NCBI RefSeq assembly: GCF_016862795.1
Contig: NZ_BONQ01000033.1
Location: 62,001 to 126,000, forward strand
Reading direction: 5' to 3'
Origin: Dactylosporangium siamense
Lineage (GTDB): Bacteria > Actinomycetota > Actinomycetes > Mycobacteriales > Micromonosporaceae
DNA length: 64,000 nt
Numbering within the stretch: position 1 is the stretch's first letter; the number at the start of each line of letters is the position of its first letter. A program made the translations under genes and the position numbers. The notes under the pieces were generated by a model, which had not been told where the DNA came from, made no database searches, and saw nothing but the letters and a program-made list of their open reading frames with translations. Positions 45,201 through 52,800 of the stretch are shown here, piece after piece.

Positions 45201-45678
45201 GATACGTGGCGTGCGGACCATCGAGGACCGGCGCGGGCAGGGCCGCCGTCCAGTCCAGCACGAGTTCCTTGTCGCCCTTGCCGATCCGGGCCACCGGACC
45301 GGTGCCGCCGCCGGAGAACACGATCGGCAGCGCGGCGGCGACCGGCCGGACGGTTCCGTCGTCGGCACGGCGCAGCGTCGCGTCGGCGGTGACCCACTGC
45401 CCGCCGGCCGCGCGGACCCGCTCCGCCTTCAGCGAGATCTCCGCCGTCATCGTTCCCGACGGGTTCGCGAAGACCAGCGCGGTCTCCGAGCGCCCGGTGA
45501 GCACCTCCACCCGGCGCCGGCACTGCTTCGCCATCGCCCGCGCGGCGGACGCGTCCTGTGCCGATTCCCCGCACGGCTCCGCCGCAGGCACGGCGGTCGC
45601 GGGTAACACCGCCACACCACCGGCGACGAGCACGAGCGTCAGGAGGCGCCCGATCGTTCCCAGCCCAAACCGTCCCAT
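42220..45678 (-). CDS. Secreted DNRLRE and double LamG-domain protein preceding the RHS toxin
   Basis: 1152 residues from the ATG at 45678 behind GGGGTGGG. Signal peptide in residues 1-34. A beta-rich domain (about 300-480; VYPVYVDPTWPGGRNHWVML, VFEMDTSGLIGKQLKSATFSI) is the DNRLRE type found in large surface proteins. Fibronectin-like segments follow, then two concanavalin A-like LamG domains (MAAGQWHLDDPAGATTLTDSSG and GWELDGDGTDIVG start them, each with the WTHVAGVYD or WTHLVAVHN and LYVDG or LYIDG motifs). It ends 53 nt before the RHS gene and is the usual partner of actinobacterial RHS proteins, likely needed for display or target binding. Confidence 0.87.
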   Translation of the reverse strand: MGRFGLGTIGRLLTLVLVAGGVAVLPATAVPAAEPCGESAQDASAARAMAKQCRRRVEVLTGRSETALVFANPSGTMTAEISLKAERVRAAGGQWVTADATLRRADDGTVRPVAAALPIVFSGGGTGPVARIGKGDKELVLDWTAALPAPVLDGPHATYPDVLPGVDLRLTADVEGFSEVLVVKTPAAAKHAALKRLTFKTRTKGLSLRTDAGTGAVSAVDGAGTVVFGGSTPTMWDSGVKAGTRRASTVNGGADPAEALPAKQRPMRTEITPGELAVVPDASLFTAADTVYPVYVDPTWPGGRNHWVMLWKQFGDTSYWDRTCVNCDTDESNSGVVRVGYQDFSGTTTARSVFEMDTSGLIGKQLKSATFSITQSWSGKSCGGTAGTAQLWQTSRISNGMTWNSAETGLQWLSKLSSNNQTRRFNGSGACAQGRVEWDAAGAVQAAINSGAPVTTVGLREAGESDPYAWRRYQLDPKLTVEYNSIPSAPDQFTVASTAQEPGLACVPGTVPVVRSTPVLRVRASDADDDSLLAVTFTRQKQWVSQTAATWVSVLPDVTVQNVPAGGTATLELPAPQTSGRYRVTAVVTDGNGAGATGPQSQLCEYIVDTDAPGTPAAVTSATYPEDGEFHGGRGVTGAFTVTPPTTNPGDVQKYVYALTPTTTPPVDGTRTLTANAVTHAVTIQATPSMGGLNTLRVWAVDAAGNLSAPGAPLQYQFKVDDPSMAAGQWHLDDPAGATTLTDSSGYERHGTIAGATTGAPGPMINGWTATGFSPGTPTFGATLPKPFSSTTSFSMATWAKLDGTGTAAIVGAGTRDRGLLNRSSFHLMYQGGSCGWAFRFTNTTGTLFQACAPVAAPANVWTHVAGVYDSGAQAITLYVDGIVRSTVAVTGTSDVAGDLNLGYTVGLFENVEKLSGQLSDLQVWDRKIFSDEVARLIGPPGGVPAAGWELDGDGTDIVGRSPLQQSAAVTYGPNRDGTPNAAAVYNGGSAYSVTSGPVLRTEQSYTVSAWVKLTNPGTSSRTVLSQGNTTGAAQPAFQLMFEVHCNGWTFGIHGSPAGGNRTDACAPAPPVLNTWTHLVAVHNASTHTMSLYIDGVLAVSQPAPATPFFANGPAVLGQATYGGVALDPFTGSIDEVALYPGALPAEAVVEL

Positions 45679-45775
45679 GACCCACCCCGTCTGTCGTGGC
45701 ACCACCGGGGTGGAACTCAAGCGGAGATCGTTACTGTTCCACTCTTCGATTGGTACTCATTCGCTCACAGCTCCA

Positions 45776-45967
45776 GGGGTGGCCGGGTCGAGGAGGTGTC
45801 GTCGACCAGCTGGGTGCCCGGTGATGCCGTAGGCGAGCCATGGCAACCTTGCCCGAATCCCAGGGGCCGAGCTGCTTGGCGACCGTGGCGTAGACGCGGC
45901 GGTCCGAGCCCCGCGAGTCCCACTCGATGTCCAGGACGACGGGAGTGTGGTCCATCGGCCCGAACAG
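45776..45967 (-). pseudogene. Deleted remnant of a GH97 gene
   Basis: Three blocks in the same order and strand as the intact GH97 gene (46707-49646): its 3' end (about 45776-45835), a middle part of its CBM (45838-45872) and a piece of its catalytic domain (45869-45967, coding for MDHTPVVLDIEWD versus MDYTPGIMDIEWD). They are joined directly, with about 140 nt and 1060 nt lost between blocks. The junction at 45869 has the agct shared by both parental ends. No functional product is expected. Confidence 0.8.
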
Positions 45968-46001
45968 CTTGGTCCAAACCCCGCCACCGCAGCGTGACCA
46001 G

Positions 46002-46110
46002 CATGTGACAGGGGTCAGACAGGGAGCCGATGCTGGAACCGAGTCGGCCTGCACCGCGCCCTGCCCACCGCCCCTATGGGCCGGCCGCCTCACCGGGGTC
46101 TACGGGCGCG
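46002..46110 (+). pseudogene. Remnant of a DUF998 gene and its operator
   Basis: 46043-46110 matches 33968-34033 of the intact DUF998 gene closely (GLHRALP and AGRLTGVYG in translation); 46002-46019 resembles its palindromic operator. Start, most of the coding part and the end are missing. Confidence 0.7.
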
Positions 46111-46131
46111 AGGAGCAGCGCCGGGCCTTCG

Positions 46132-46578
46132 TCAACGCGGAGGTCTCCTCGACGGGGCGGCGCTCATCGGGATGACCGCGATCGCGAGCGCCAGGGCCGC
46201 GAACGCCCATGTCGGTGCCAGCCCCACGGCGCGGTTCGACTCCTCGGAGCCGATCCAGGTGGTGTGCAGCTGCCAGGCGGCCAGCCCGAGCAGCACATAG
46301 GCGGCCACGGCATACCCGACGGTCAGCGGCACCCGCCAGGGCACGGCGAACGCGACCGCTGCGACCAGCAGGCCGACCACCGCGACCGGCGCGACCGTCA
46401 GGGTGAAGTCGAAGAACGCCCATTCGCCGGGGCAGTCGGTCCACGCCGAACACCCCGCCGGCGCGCCCGCCCCGCGCAGCACCACGGCCGAGCCGGCGTC
46501 GGCGCGGAACAGGGTGGCGAACGAGACGCCGAGGAGCGCGACGCCGGCGAGCACGCCGATGAGCCGTCGAACAGGCAT
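46132..46578 (-). CDS. Small membrane protein of unknown function
   Basis: 148 residues from an ATG with GGGGAAGGA upstream. Four hydrophobic segments: LIGVLAGVALLGVSFATLF, FTLTVAPVAVVGLLVAAVAFAV, LTVGYAVAAYVLLGLAAWQL and WAFAALALAIAVIPM. A pair of cysteines lies in a presumed outer loop (GCSAWTDCPGEW). I recognise no family. The 3' end abuts the pseudogene remnants. Confidence 0.65.
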   Translation of the reverse strand: MPVRRLIGVLAGVALLGVSFATLFRADAGSAVVLRGAGAPAGCSAWTDCPGEWAFFDFTLTVAPVAVVGLLVAAVAFAVPWRVPLTVGYAVAAYVLLGLAAWQLHTTWIGSEESNRAVGLAPTWAFAALALAIAVIPMSAAPSRRPPR

Positions 46579-46657
46579 CGCCGGCCGTCCTTCCCCGTCA
46601 AGGGCGCCGGCGTGAGCGGCCCGGCCCCGCCCAGGATGCCGGACCGCTCACAGGTAC

Positions 46658-46729
46658 AGGAAGACGGGACGTCGATCGGGTTCAGGACGACGGGACGTCG
46701 ATCGGTTCAGGACGACGGGATGTCGATCC
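46658..46729. repeat. Tandem 25-nt repeat covering the GH97 stop region
   Basis: Units 46658-46683, 46684-46708 and 46709-46729 share aggacgacgggacgtcgat. The last one includes the stop and final codons of the GH97 gene. Confidence 0.85.
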
Positions 46730-49646
46730 AGGCGCGGACCGACTCGTGCGCGTCGGGGGTGGCCGGGTCGAGGGAGGTGTCGTCGACCAGCTGAGTGCCG
46801 GTGGTGCCGTAGGTGATCGTGATCCAGCGGCTGGTGATGCCGGTGATCTCGCCCCAGTGCTCGACCTTCTCCCAGGTGCCGCGGGTGTACTTGTACTGCA
46901 CGAGGGTGCCCTCCATGACCGGGACGGTCACCTCCCAGATCCCCGGCTCGACCTGGACCATGGCGACCTTGCCCGGGTCCCAGGGGCCGAGCTCGGGCAG
47001 CGAGCCCGGCATGAACACCGTGTCGCCGGTGGGGGTGCCGGACGGTACCCGGACCCGCCACGTCACCTGTACCAGCTGCGCTGACGTCGTCTGGGTGACC
47101 TCGGCCGACGGGATGGACACCAGGCCGGCCACGACGGCGCGCACGACGTAGGAGTACGTGTTGCCGATGGTGACGCCGCCGTCGACGTAGCCGGCGGACT
47201 GGACGGTGGCCACAGGGTCGCCGTAGACGCCGCCGGCCGGTTTGCGGAACACCTGGTAGGACGCGCCCGGCACCGGGTCCCAGGCGAGGGCGACCACCGA
47301 GCCGGCGAAGCGGGTCACGGCGAGGTTCGCCGGGGCCGGGACGGCGCCGGGGGTGTGGTCGAGCCGGATGGTGACCCGGCGGCCGCCGACCGTGACCACC
47401 ACCGGGTGGTCGCCGGTGAGGCGGAGCTGGAAACGCACGGTGGCGGTGGAACGGGCGTCGGCGCGCACGTAGCCGGTCTGCCGCACGCCGGCGGCCGTCA
47501 TGACGACGTCGGTGCCGCCGGGGACGGAGCCACGGTTGGTCACCGTCGCGGTGATCGTGACGATGTCGCCGCTCTCCACCGCGGCGGGCGCGTCGAGGGC
47601 CGTGACGGTCAACGCCGGCCGGGTGTACCGCGGCAGCCGGTCGCCCCTGGTCGCGGGGCGGAACCGGACCGCCTGGCCGCCACTGCGCTCCAGGGCCGCG
47701 GTGAACGTGTCACGGGCGGTGACGATGGACCGGTCGACGGCCAGCGGGACGGGGTTGGTGGCGTAGTCGGTGGCGGCCGCGTCGGTCCAGGACTCGGCGA
47801 CCCAGTCGCCGCGGCCGAGGAAGTCGAGCCGGAAGTCGAGGGTCTGCGCGCGGTCGCCGGTCATGGCGCCGACGTACCAGTCGCTGCCGGAGCGCCGGGC
47901 GGTGACCAGGTGGTCGCCGATCGCCGCGGACAGGACCCGGCTCTCGTCCCAGCGGGCCGGGACTTGCTCGATGAACCGCAGGCCGGGCGCGCCGGCGTAG
48001 TGCTCGGGCAGGTCGGCGGCCATCTGCACGCCCGAGGCGTAGTTGAGGTAGTACGACAGCTGCTTGGCGACCGTGGTGTGGACGCGGCGGTCGAGGCCCT
48101 GCGGGTCCCACTCGATGTCCATGATGCCGGGGGTGTAGTCCATCGGCCCGGACAGCATGCGGGTGAACGGGATCGTCAGTGTGTGCTCCGGCGAGTTGCC
48201 GGCCGAGAAGGCGTCGTACTCCTGGCCGCGGACGGCCTCGCGGGCCAGGGCGTTCGGGAAGGTGCGCACCTCGCCGGTCGCGTGCACGCACTCGTGGCAG
48301 ATGACGTTGATCTTGTGTGCGGCGGCCTTCTGGAGCACGAGCCGGAAGTGGTTCACGGACCGCTGCGAGTAGGTGTACTGCCCCGGGATCTGGCCCACGT
48401 AGCCGGTCTTCAGGTAGTGGATGCCGAGCCGTTCGTAGAGGGCGAACGCGGCGTCGATCTGCGCCTCGTAGTTGTCGAGGTTCGCGCCGGTCTCGTTGTG
48501 CGCGACGAATTCCACCCCACGCGACTTGCCGTAGGCGACGACCGCGGGCAGGTCGAAGTCGTCGGCGGGCGTGGTGAAGTCCTGGTCGGCCCACGAGCCG
48601 TCCCAGCCCTTGTTCCAGCCCTCGGCGAGCAGGCCGCCGATGTGGTGCGCGGCGGCGAAGTCGATGTACTGCTCGGCCCGGGCCGTGGTCGCGCCGTGCC
48701 GGGGACCTTCCTCCCAGGTGTACTGCTGGTGCTGCATCGCCCACCAGATGCCGACGTACTTCGTCGGCTTGATCCAGGAGGTGTCACCGGCGCAGACCGC
48801 GGTGCACGGCGGGTTGAGGTTCTCCAGCAGGTGCGAGTCGACCAGGCCGGCGGCGTCCCGGGTGATCGTCAGCGCCCGCCACGGGGTGGCCCGGCCGGTG
48901 GTGGTCACGACCGCGGCCGCGCGGTCCGGGGTGGGCGTCAGCGCGGCGCGCAGCTTCCCGCCGTCGCGGACCAGCGTCATCGCCGCGTAGTCGACCAGGT
49001 CGGCCTCGTGGATCGACAGGTGCGTGCCGTCCGCCCAGCGGAACGTCGCCGGGGTCATGGTGTCGCCCATGGCGCTGTACGCCGTGGTCCTCCACAGCTG
49101 CTCGTCGCCGTCGTAGGCCAGGTTGCGCGGCGTCCACCAGGCGGCCGGGTCACCGGCGAGGGCGAACTCGGTGGCCTCGTCGGCGATCTCCAGCCTGGCC
49201 AGGCCGTCCTGCTCCGGCACCGAATACCGGAACGCGACGCCGTCGTCATACGCGCGGACGATCAGGTCGAAGCGGCGCCCGTCGGCCTGGCGGAGCCCGA
49301 CGGTCAGCTCGCGGTGGCGGTCGCGGACCGTGGCGTCGGAGCCCCAGACCGGCCGCCAGGTGCTGTCGCGGCTCGTGGTCGCGGTCCCGGTCACGCTGAC
49401 GCCGGCGCCGAGGGTCGAGCCGTCGGTGAGTCGCAGGCCGAGCGCGGAGGGGAGCACGACGCTGCGGCCGTCGCGTTTCACCGTGTACGTAAGGAGCCCG
49501 TTCTCGGTGCTGACGGCCAGTGCGAGCCGCCCGTCGGGCGAGGTGACCCGCACCGTGTCGCGGTCCGGTGGATGTCCGGCGTTGGCGGCGCCGGTGGTGC
49601 TGAAGGTGATCAACAGGGCAAGGATGCCGGTGGCGGCGGCTCTCAT
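46707..49646 (-). CDS. Secreted glycoside hydrolase family 97 alpha-glucosidase-type enzyme with CBM20
   Basis: 979 residues, ATG at 49646. Signal peptide in residues 1-23. Residues about 30-640 are GH97 (SusB-like): LTVGLRQADGRRFDLIVRAYDDGVAFRY, YVGIWWAMQHQQYTW, AEGWNKGWDGSWADQDFT, GVEFVAHNETGANLDNYEAQID and ICHECVHATGEVRTFPN (acidic catalytic region). A domain with NPCBM/Ig-like strands and an FN3 domain (PAPANLAVTRFAGSVVALAWDPVPGASYQVFR) follow, then a C-terminal CBM20 starch-binding domain (VTWRVRVPSGTPTGDTVFMPG, LPELGPWDPGKVAM). It likely hydrolyses alpha-glucans outside the cell. A LacI-type operator overlaps its start, next to a divergent LacI gene. Confidence 0.9.
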   Translation of the reverse strand: MRAAATGILALLITFSTTGAANAGHPPDRDTVRVTSPDGRLALAVSTENGLLTYTVKRDGRSVVLPSALGLRLTDGSTLGAGVSVTGTATTSRDSTWRPVWGSDATVRDRHRELTVGLRQADGRRFDLIVRAYDDGVAFRYSVPEQDGLARLEIADEATEFALAGDPAAWWTPRNLAYDGDEQLWRTTAYSAMGDTMTPATFRWADGTHLSIHEADLVDYAAMTLVRDGGKLRAALTPTPDRAAAVVTTTGRATPWRALTITRDAAGLVDSHLLENLNPPCTAVCAGDTSWIKPTKYVGIWWAMQHQQYTWEEGPRHGATTARAEQYIDFAAAHHIGGLLAEGWNKGWDGSWADQDFTTPADDFDLPAVVAYGKSRGVEFVAHNETGANLDNYEAQIDAAFALYERLGIHYLKTGYVGQIPGQYTYSQRSVNHFRLVLQKAAAHKINVICHECVHATGEVRTFPNALAREAVRGQEYDAFSAGNSPEHTLTIPFTRMLSGPMDYTPGIMDIEWDPQGLDRRVHTTVAKQLSYYLNYASGVQMAADLPEHYAGAPGLRFIEQVPARWDESRVLSAAIGDHLVTARRSGSDWYVGAMTGDRAQTLDFRLDFLGRGDWVAESWTDAAATDYATNPVPLAVDRSIVTARDTFTAALERSGGQAVRFRPATRGDRLPRYTRPALTVTALDAPAAVESGDIVTITATVTNRGSVPGGTDVVMTAAGVRQTGYVRADARSTATVRFQLRLTGDHPVVVTVGGRRVTIRLDHTPGAVPAPANLAVTRFAGSVVALAWDPVPGASYQVFRKPAGGVYGDPVATVQSAGYVDGGVTIGNTYSYVVRAVVAGLVSIPSAEVTQTTSAQLVQVTWRVRVPSGTPTGDTVFMPGSLPELGPWDPGKVAMVQVEPGIWEVTVPVMEGTLVQYKYTRGTWEKVEHWGEITGITSRWITITYGTTGTQLVDDTSLDPATPDAHESVRAWIDIPSS

Positions 49647-49664
49647 CGATGTCTCCCCGGAAGA

Positions 49665-49679
49665 TGTAACCGGTTGCGT
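49665..49679. promoter_or_regulatory. LacI-type operator near the GH97 start
   Basis: tgtaaccggttgcgtg carries the CG-centred dyad aaccggtt typical of LacI/GalR operators, 19 nt before the GH97 start codon. A second site lies 62 nt away, before lacI. Confidence 0.7.
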
Positions 49680-49741
49680 GCTGGGAAGTCTTCGCCTGTC
49701 GCAATATCAAGTCAAGTCGCGCTGCCATGATCGCTGTTTTA

Positions 49742-49755
49742 CGCAACCGGTTACG
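49742..49755. promoter_or_regulatory. LacI-type operator before the regulator gene
   Basis: cgcaaccggttacg, the mirrored form of the site at 49665, 22 nt before the GTG of the LacI gene. Two sites with the same core suggest control of both divergent genes, including the regulator itself. Confidence 0.7.
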
Positions 49756-49776
49756 CACTCCGATAGACTGCGGCTC

Positions 49777-50802
49777 GTGAACGCGCCGAACACCCGGTTG
49801 AACATGGCCGACGTCGCGGCCCTGGCCGGCGTGTCGAAGGCGACCGTGTCACGGGTCCTCAGCGGCGCCCCGGGCGTCTCCGAGGAGACCCGCCGGCGGA
49901 TCAAGGCCCTGGTCAAGGACCTGTCCTACGTCGTGTCGCCGGACGCCTCCCGGCTCAGCCGCGGCTCGACCGGCCGGATCGCGGTCGTCATGCCGCACAC
50001 CACCAGCTGGTTCTACGGCGCGGTCCTCGCCGGCGTCCTGTCCGTGCTGCGGGCCGAGGGTCTCGACGCCCTCGTGTACCAGGTCGCCGACGGCACCGAG
50101 AGCCGGACGTTCTTCGCGGACCTGCCGGTGCAGCGCCGGGTCGACGCCGTCATCGTGGTGGCGTTCCCCGTCACCGAGCACGAGCGGCGGCAGCTGGACC
50201 TGCTCGGGATGCCCGTCGTCGTCGCCGGCGGGGCGCTGGAGCACCACGCGCACGTGCGCATCGACGACACCACGGCCGCCCGCCAGGCGGTGACCCACCT
50301 GATCCGGTCCGGCCACGAGCGCATCGCGATGATCAACGCGGCCGTGACCCGGGAGTGGCCCTACGCGCCGCCGGCGGACCGGCTGGACGGCTACCGCACC
50401 GCCCTGGAGGACGCCGGCCTCACCGTCGACCCACGGCTCGTCGTGGACCTGCCGTGGAGCGGCACCATGGGCGCCGACGGCATGGACCGCCTGCTCAGCC
50501 TGGACCGGCCGCCGACCGCGGTGTTCGGCTTCTGCGACGAGGTCGCGCTGGGCGCGCTGCGCAGCCTGCGCCGGGCCGGCGTGTCCGTGCCCCGCACCGT
50601 GTCGGTCATCGGCATCGACGACCACCCCCTCGCCGAACTGTGCGACCTGACGACCGTGCGGCAGCCCGCGGAGCAGCAGGGCGCCCGCTCCGCGCACCTG
50701 GCCCTCGACCTGCTCGGTGGCGCCCCGACCGGCGAGCTGCACGTGACGCTCCCGACGCACCTGGTCATCCGCGCCACGACCGGACCACCGGAAGATTCCT
50801 GA
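49777..50802 (+). CDS. LacI/GalR-family transcriptional regulator
   Basis: 341 residues from a GTG; an ATG at 49804 is an alternative. MADVAALAGVSKATVSRVLSGAPGVSEETRRRIKALVKDLSYVV is the helix-turn-helix and hinge; PDASRLSRGSTGRIAVVMPH opens the periplasmic-binding-like sensor domain, with VIGIDDHPLAELCDLTTVRQPAEQQG near the end. It lies divergent from the GH97 gene with operator dyads at both starts, so it probably represses alpha-glucan degradation until a sugar is present. Confidence 0.9.
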   Translation: MNAPNTRLNMADVAALAGVSKATVSRVLSGAPGVSEETRRRIKALVKDLSYVVSPDASRLSRGSTGRIAVVMPHTTSWFYGAVLAGVLSVLRAEGLDALVYQVADGTESRTFFADLPVQRRVDAVIVVAFPVTEHERRQLDLLGMPVVVAGGALEHHAHVRIDDTTAARQAVTHLIRSGHERIAMINAAVTREWPYAPPADRLDGYRTALEDAGLTVDPRLVVDLPWSGTMGADGMDRLLSLDRPPTAVFGFCDEVALGALRSLRRAGVSVPRTVSVIGIDDHPLAELCDLTTVRQPAEQQGARSAHLALDLLGGAPTGELHVTLPTHLVIRATTGPPEDS

Positions 50803-50871
50803 CGCCGCCGTGTCCATCGGGGCCCACGCCGTTCGTGGTCATGCCAGGCAACCGAGCAGAAGGAGCCGACC

Positions 50872-51213
50872 ATGAAGTACATGCTGCTGATCAACAGCGC
50901 CGCGGACGACAGCGAGGAGTGCCAGGCCACGTTCGAGGACTGGCAGGTCTACGACAAGGAGGTCCGGGCGGCCGGGATCTTTGTCAGCGGCCAGTCCCTC
51001 GCGGACCTGGTGACCGCCACGACCGTGCGGGTCTCCCCCTCCGGCGAGCGGACCGTGACCGACGGCGCGTTCGCCGAGACCCGGGAGGTCCTCGGCGGCT
51101 TCCTCGTCATCGACGTGCCGGACCTCGACGTCGCCCTCGACTGGGCCGCCAGGTGCCCGGGCGCCCGCGGCGGCGGTTCGGTCGTGGTGCGCCCGATCGC
51201 CGACTTCGGCTGA
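50872..51213 (+). CDS. YCII/DGPF-domain protein
   Basis: 113 residues from an ATG behind AGAAGGAG. KYMLLINSAADDSEECQATFEDWQVYDKEVRAAGIFVSGQSL and FAETREVLGGFLVIDVPDLDVALDWAARCPGA are the YCII-related (DGPF) pattern, which normally forms a small dimeric alpha/beta barrel with an unknown ligand. It is directly upstream of an ECF42-type sigma factor; that pairing is well known in actinobacteria. Confidence 0.9.
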   Translation: MKYMLLINSAADDSEECQATFEDWQVYDKEVRAAGIFVSGQSLADLVTATTVRVSPSGERTVTDGAFAETREVLGGFLVIDVPDLDVALDWAARCPGARGGGSVVVRPIADFG

Positions 51214-51227
51214 GGCCGGGGCTGATC

Positions 51228-52430
51228 ATGCAGGAGATCGAGGCCGTGTTCCGGGAGGAGCACGGCCGCCTCCTCGCCGCGCTCGCGCGCCGCTTCGGCG
51301 ACCTCGACCTCGCCGAGGAGGTCGCGTCGGAGGCGATCGAGGCGGCACTGGTGCGCTGGCCCCTCGACGGCGTGCCGCCCAACCCGGGCGGCTGGCTGAT
51401 GACCACGGCCCGCCGCAAGGCGGTCGACCGGTTGCGCCGGGACCAGGCGTACGCGGCGAAGCTCGCCATCCTGCAGGTCGACGCCTTCCGCTCCCCGGAC
51501 GCAGCCCAGGTCGAGGTGCCGGACGAGCGGCTCCAACTCTTCTTCACCTGCGCCCATCCGGCCCTGGCGGCCGAGGACCGGGGCGCCCTGACCCTGCGGT
51601 GCCTCGCCGGGCTCAGCACGCCCGAGGTCGCCCGCGCCTACCTGGTGCCGACGGCCACGATGGCCAAGCGCATCGTGCGGGCCAAGCAGAAGATCCGTGA
51701 GGCCCGGATCCCGTTCCGCGTCCCGGATCCGCAGGAGCTGCCGGCCCGCCTCCCCGGTGTGCTGCAGGTGCTCAACTCGATCTTCACGGAGGGGTACGCC
51801 GCGCAACGCGACGACCTCGCCGCCGAAGCCATCCGGCTGACCCGCATCCTGCGCCGGCTGCTGCCCATCGAGCGTGAGGTCACCGGCCTGCTCGCCCTGA
51901 TGCTGCTGACCCACGCCCGCCGCGACGCCCGCTGCCACGGCGGCGAGATCCGCCTGCTCGACGAGCAGGACCGGGCCCGATGGGACCGCCCGATGATCGA
52001 GGAGGGGCTCACGCTGGTCGTGGCCGCGCTGACCGGCGGCCAGCCCGGCCCGTTCGGCGTGCAGGCCGCGATCGCCGCCCTGCACGACGAGGCCGCGGAC
52101 GTGGCGACGACCGACTGGCCGCAGGTGGTCGCCCTGTACGACGTCCTGCTCGCCCTGACCCGGTCCCCCGTCGTCGCCCTGAACCGCGCCGCCGCGGTCG
52201 CCATGCGCGACGGCCCGGCGGCGGGCCTGGCGCTGCTCGACGAGCTGACCGGGGAGCCGAGGCTGCGCGGGTACCACCCGCTGCCGGCCGCCCGCGCGGA
52301 CCTCCTCGCCCGCCTGGGCCGCACGGCCGAGGCCGCGACCGCCTACCAGGAGGCGATCGCCCTGGCCGGCACCGACCCCGAGCGCTCCCTGCTCCGCCGA
52401 CGCCTCCGAGACCTCCCCACCCCAAGCTGA
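51228..52430 (+). CDS. ECF sigma factor with C-terminal extension (ECF42 type)
   Basis: 400 residues from an ATG 14 nt after the YCII stop. Sigma region 2 (FREEHGRLLAALARRFGDLDLAEEVASEAIEAALVRWP, NPGGWLMTTARRKAVDRLRR) and region 4 (EDRGALTLRCLAGLSTPEVARAYLVPTATMAKRIVRAKQKI) are followed by about 200 residues of TPR-like helices ending with YHPLPAARADLLARLGRTAEAATAYQEAI. This layout is that of ECF42, which lacks an anti-sigma factor and is thought to be controlled through its C-terminal extension; members are encoded beside DGPF proteins. Confidence 0.9.
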   Translation: MQEIEAVFREEHGRLLAALARRFGDLDLAEEVASEAIEAALVRWPLDGVPPNPGGWLMTTARRKAVDRLRRDQAYAAKLAILQVDAFRSPDAAQVEVPDERLQLFFTCAHPALAAEDRGALTLRCLAGLSTPEVARAYLVPTATMAKRIVRAKQKIREARIPFRVPDPQELPARLPGVLQVLNSIFTEGYAAQRDDLAAEAIRLTRILRRLLPIEREVTGLLALMLLTHARRDARCHGGEIRLLDEQDRARWDRPMIEEGLTLVVAALTGGQPGPFGVQAAIAALHDEAADVATTDWPQVVALYDVLLALTRSPVVALNRAAAVAMRDGPAAGLALLDELTGEPRLRGYHPLPAARADLLARLGRTAEAATAYQEAIALAGTDPERSLLRRRLRDLPTPS

Positions 52431-52800
52431 CCGGCACGAATGGAATGCGTACCGTCTAGGGGTGGGATGCCTTGTCCGGTGACGGCCTGGGCGACGCTCG
52501 AGCCGAGTTTCCCGAATACAACACGTGACTGTCGCAGCGTTCAGGAAGCCGCGCCGTCCCGGACTGACGAGTGAGACCTGGATCGGATAGCGCCGAGGTC
52601 GGGAAGCGGACGGGCGCCGGCCCGGCCGGTGTCGCGGGCCGGCGTTGCGGCGGGGTCCGGAGACGGCGGCGGCACACCCATCAAGCTGCGGATACCCGGT
52701 GGGCGTCCGGTTTCGGGGCGGTGCCGGGGTGCGGGCAACCGTTCGGCGGCAGGTGCGGCGGACGGGTCTCCAGCTTGATCGGGAGCCATAGTCTGGTGTG
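52431..52800. other. Intergenic region before the glycosyltransferase gene
   Basis: 370 nt without a convincing gene. A 9-bp inverted repeat (atcaagctg at 52680-52688, cagcttgat at 52771-52779) spans 100 nt, and TAGTCT (about 52789-52794) could be a -10 for a leaderless message starting near 52801. Confidence 0.4.

Noticed and set aside
43486-45606. 706-codon plus-strand frame
   Set aside because: Antisense shadow of the LamG gene, with no plausible start signal or domain.
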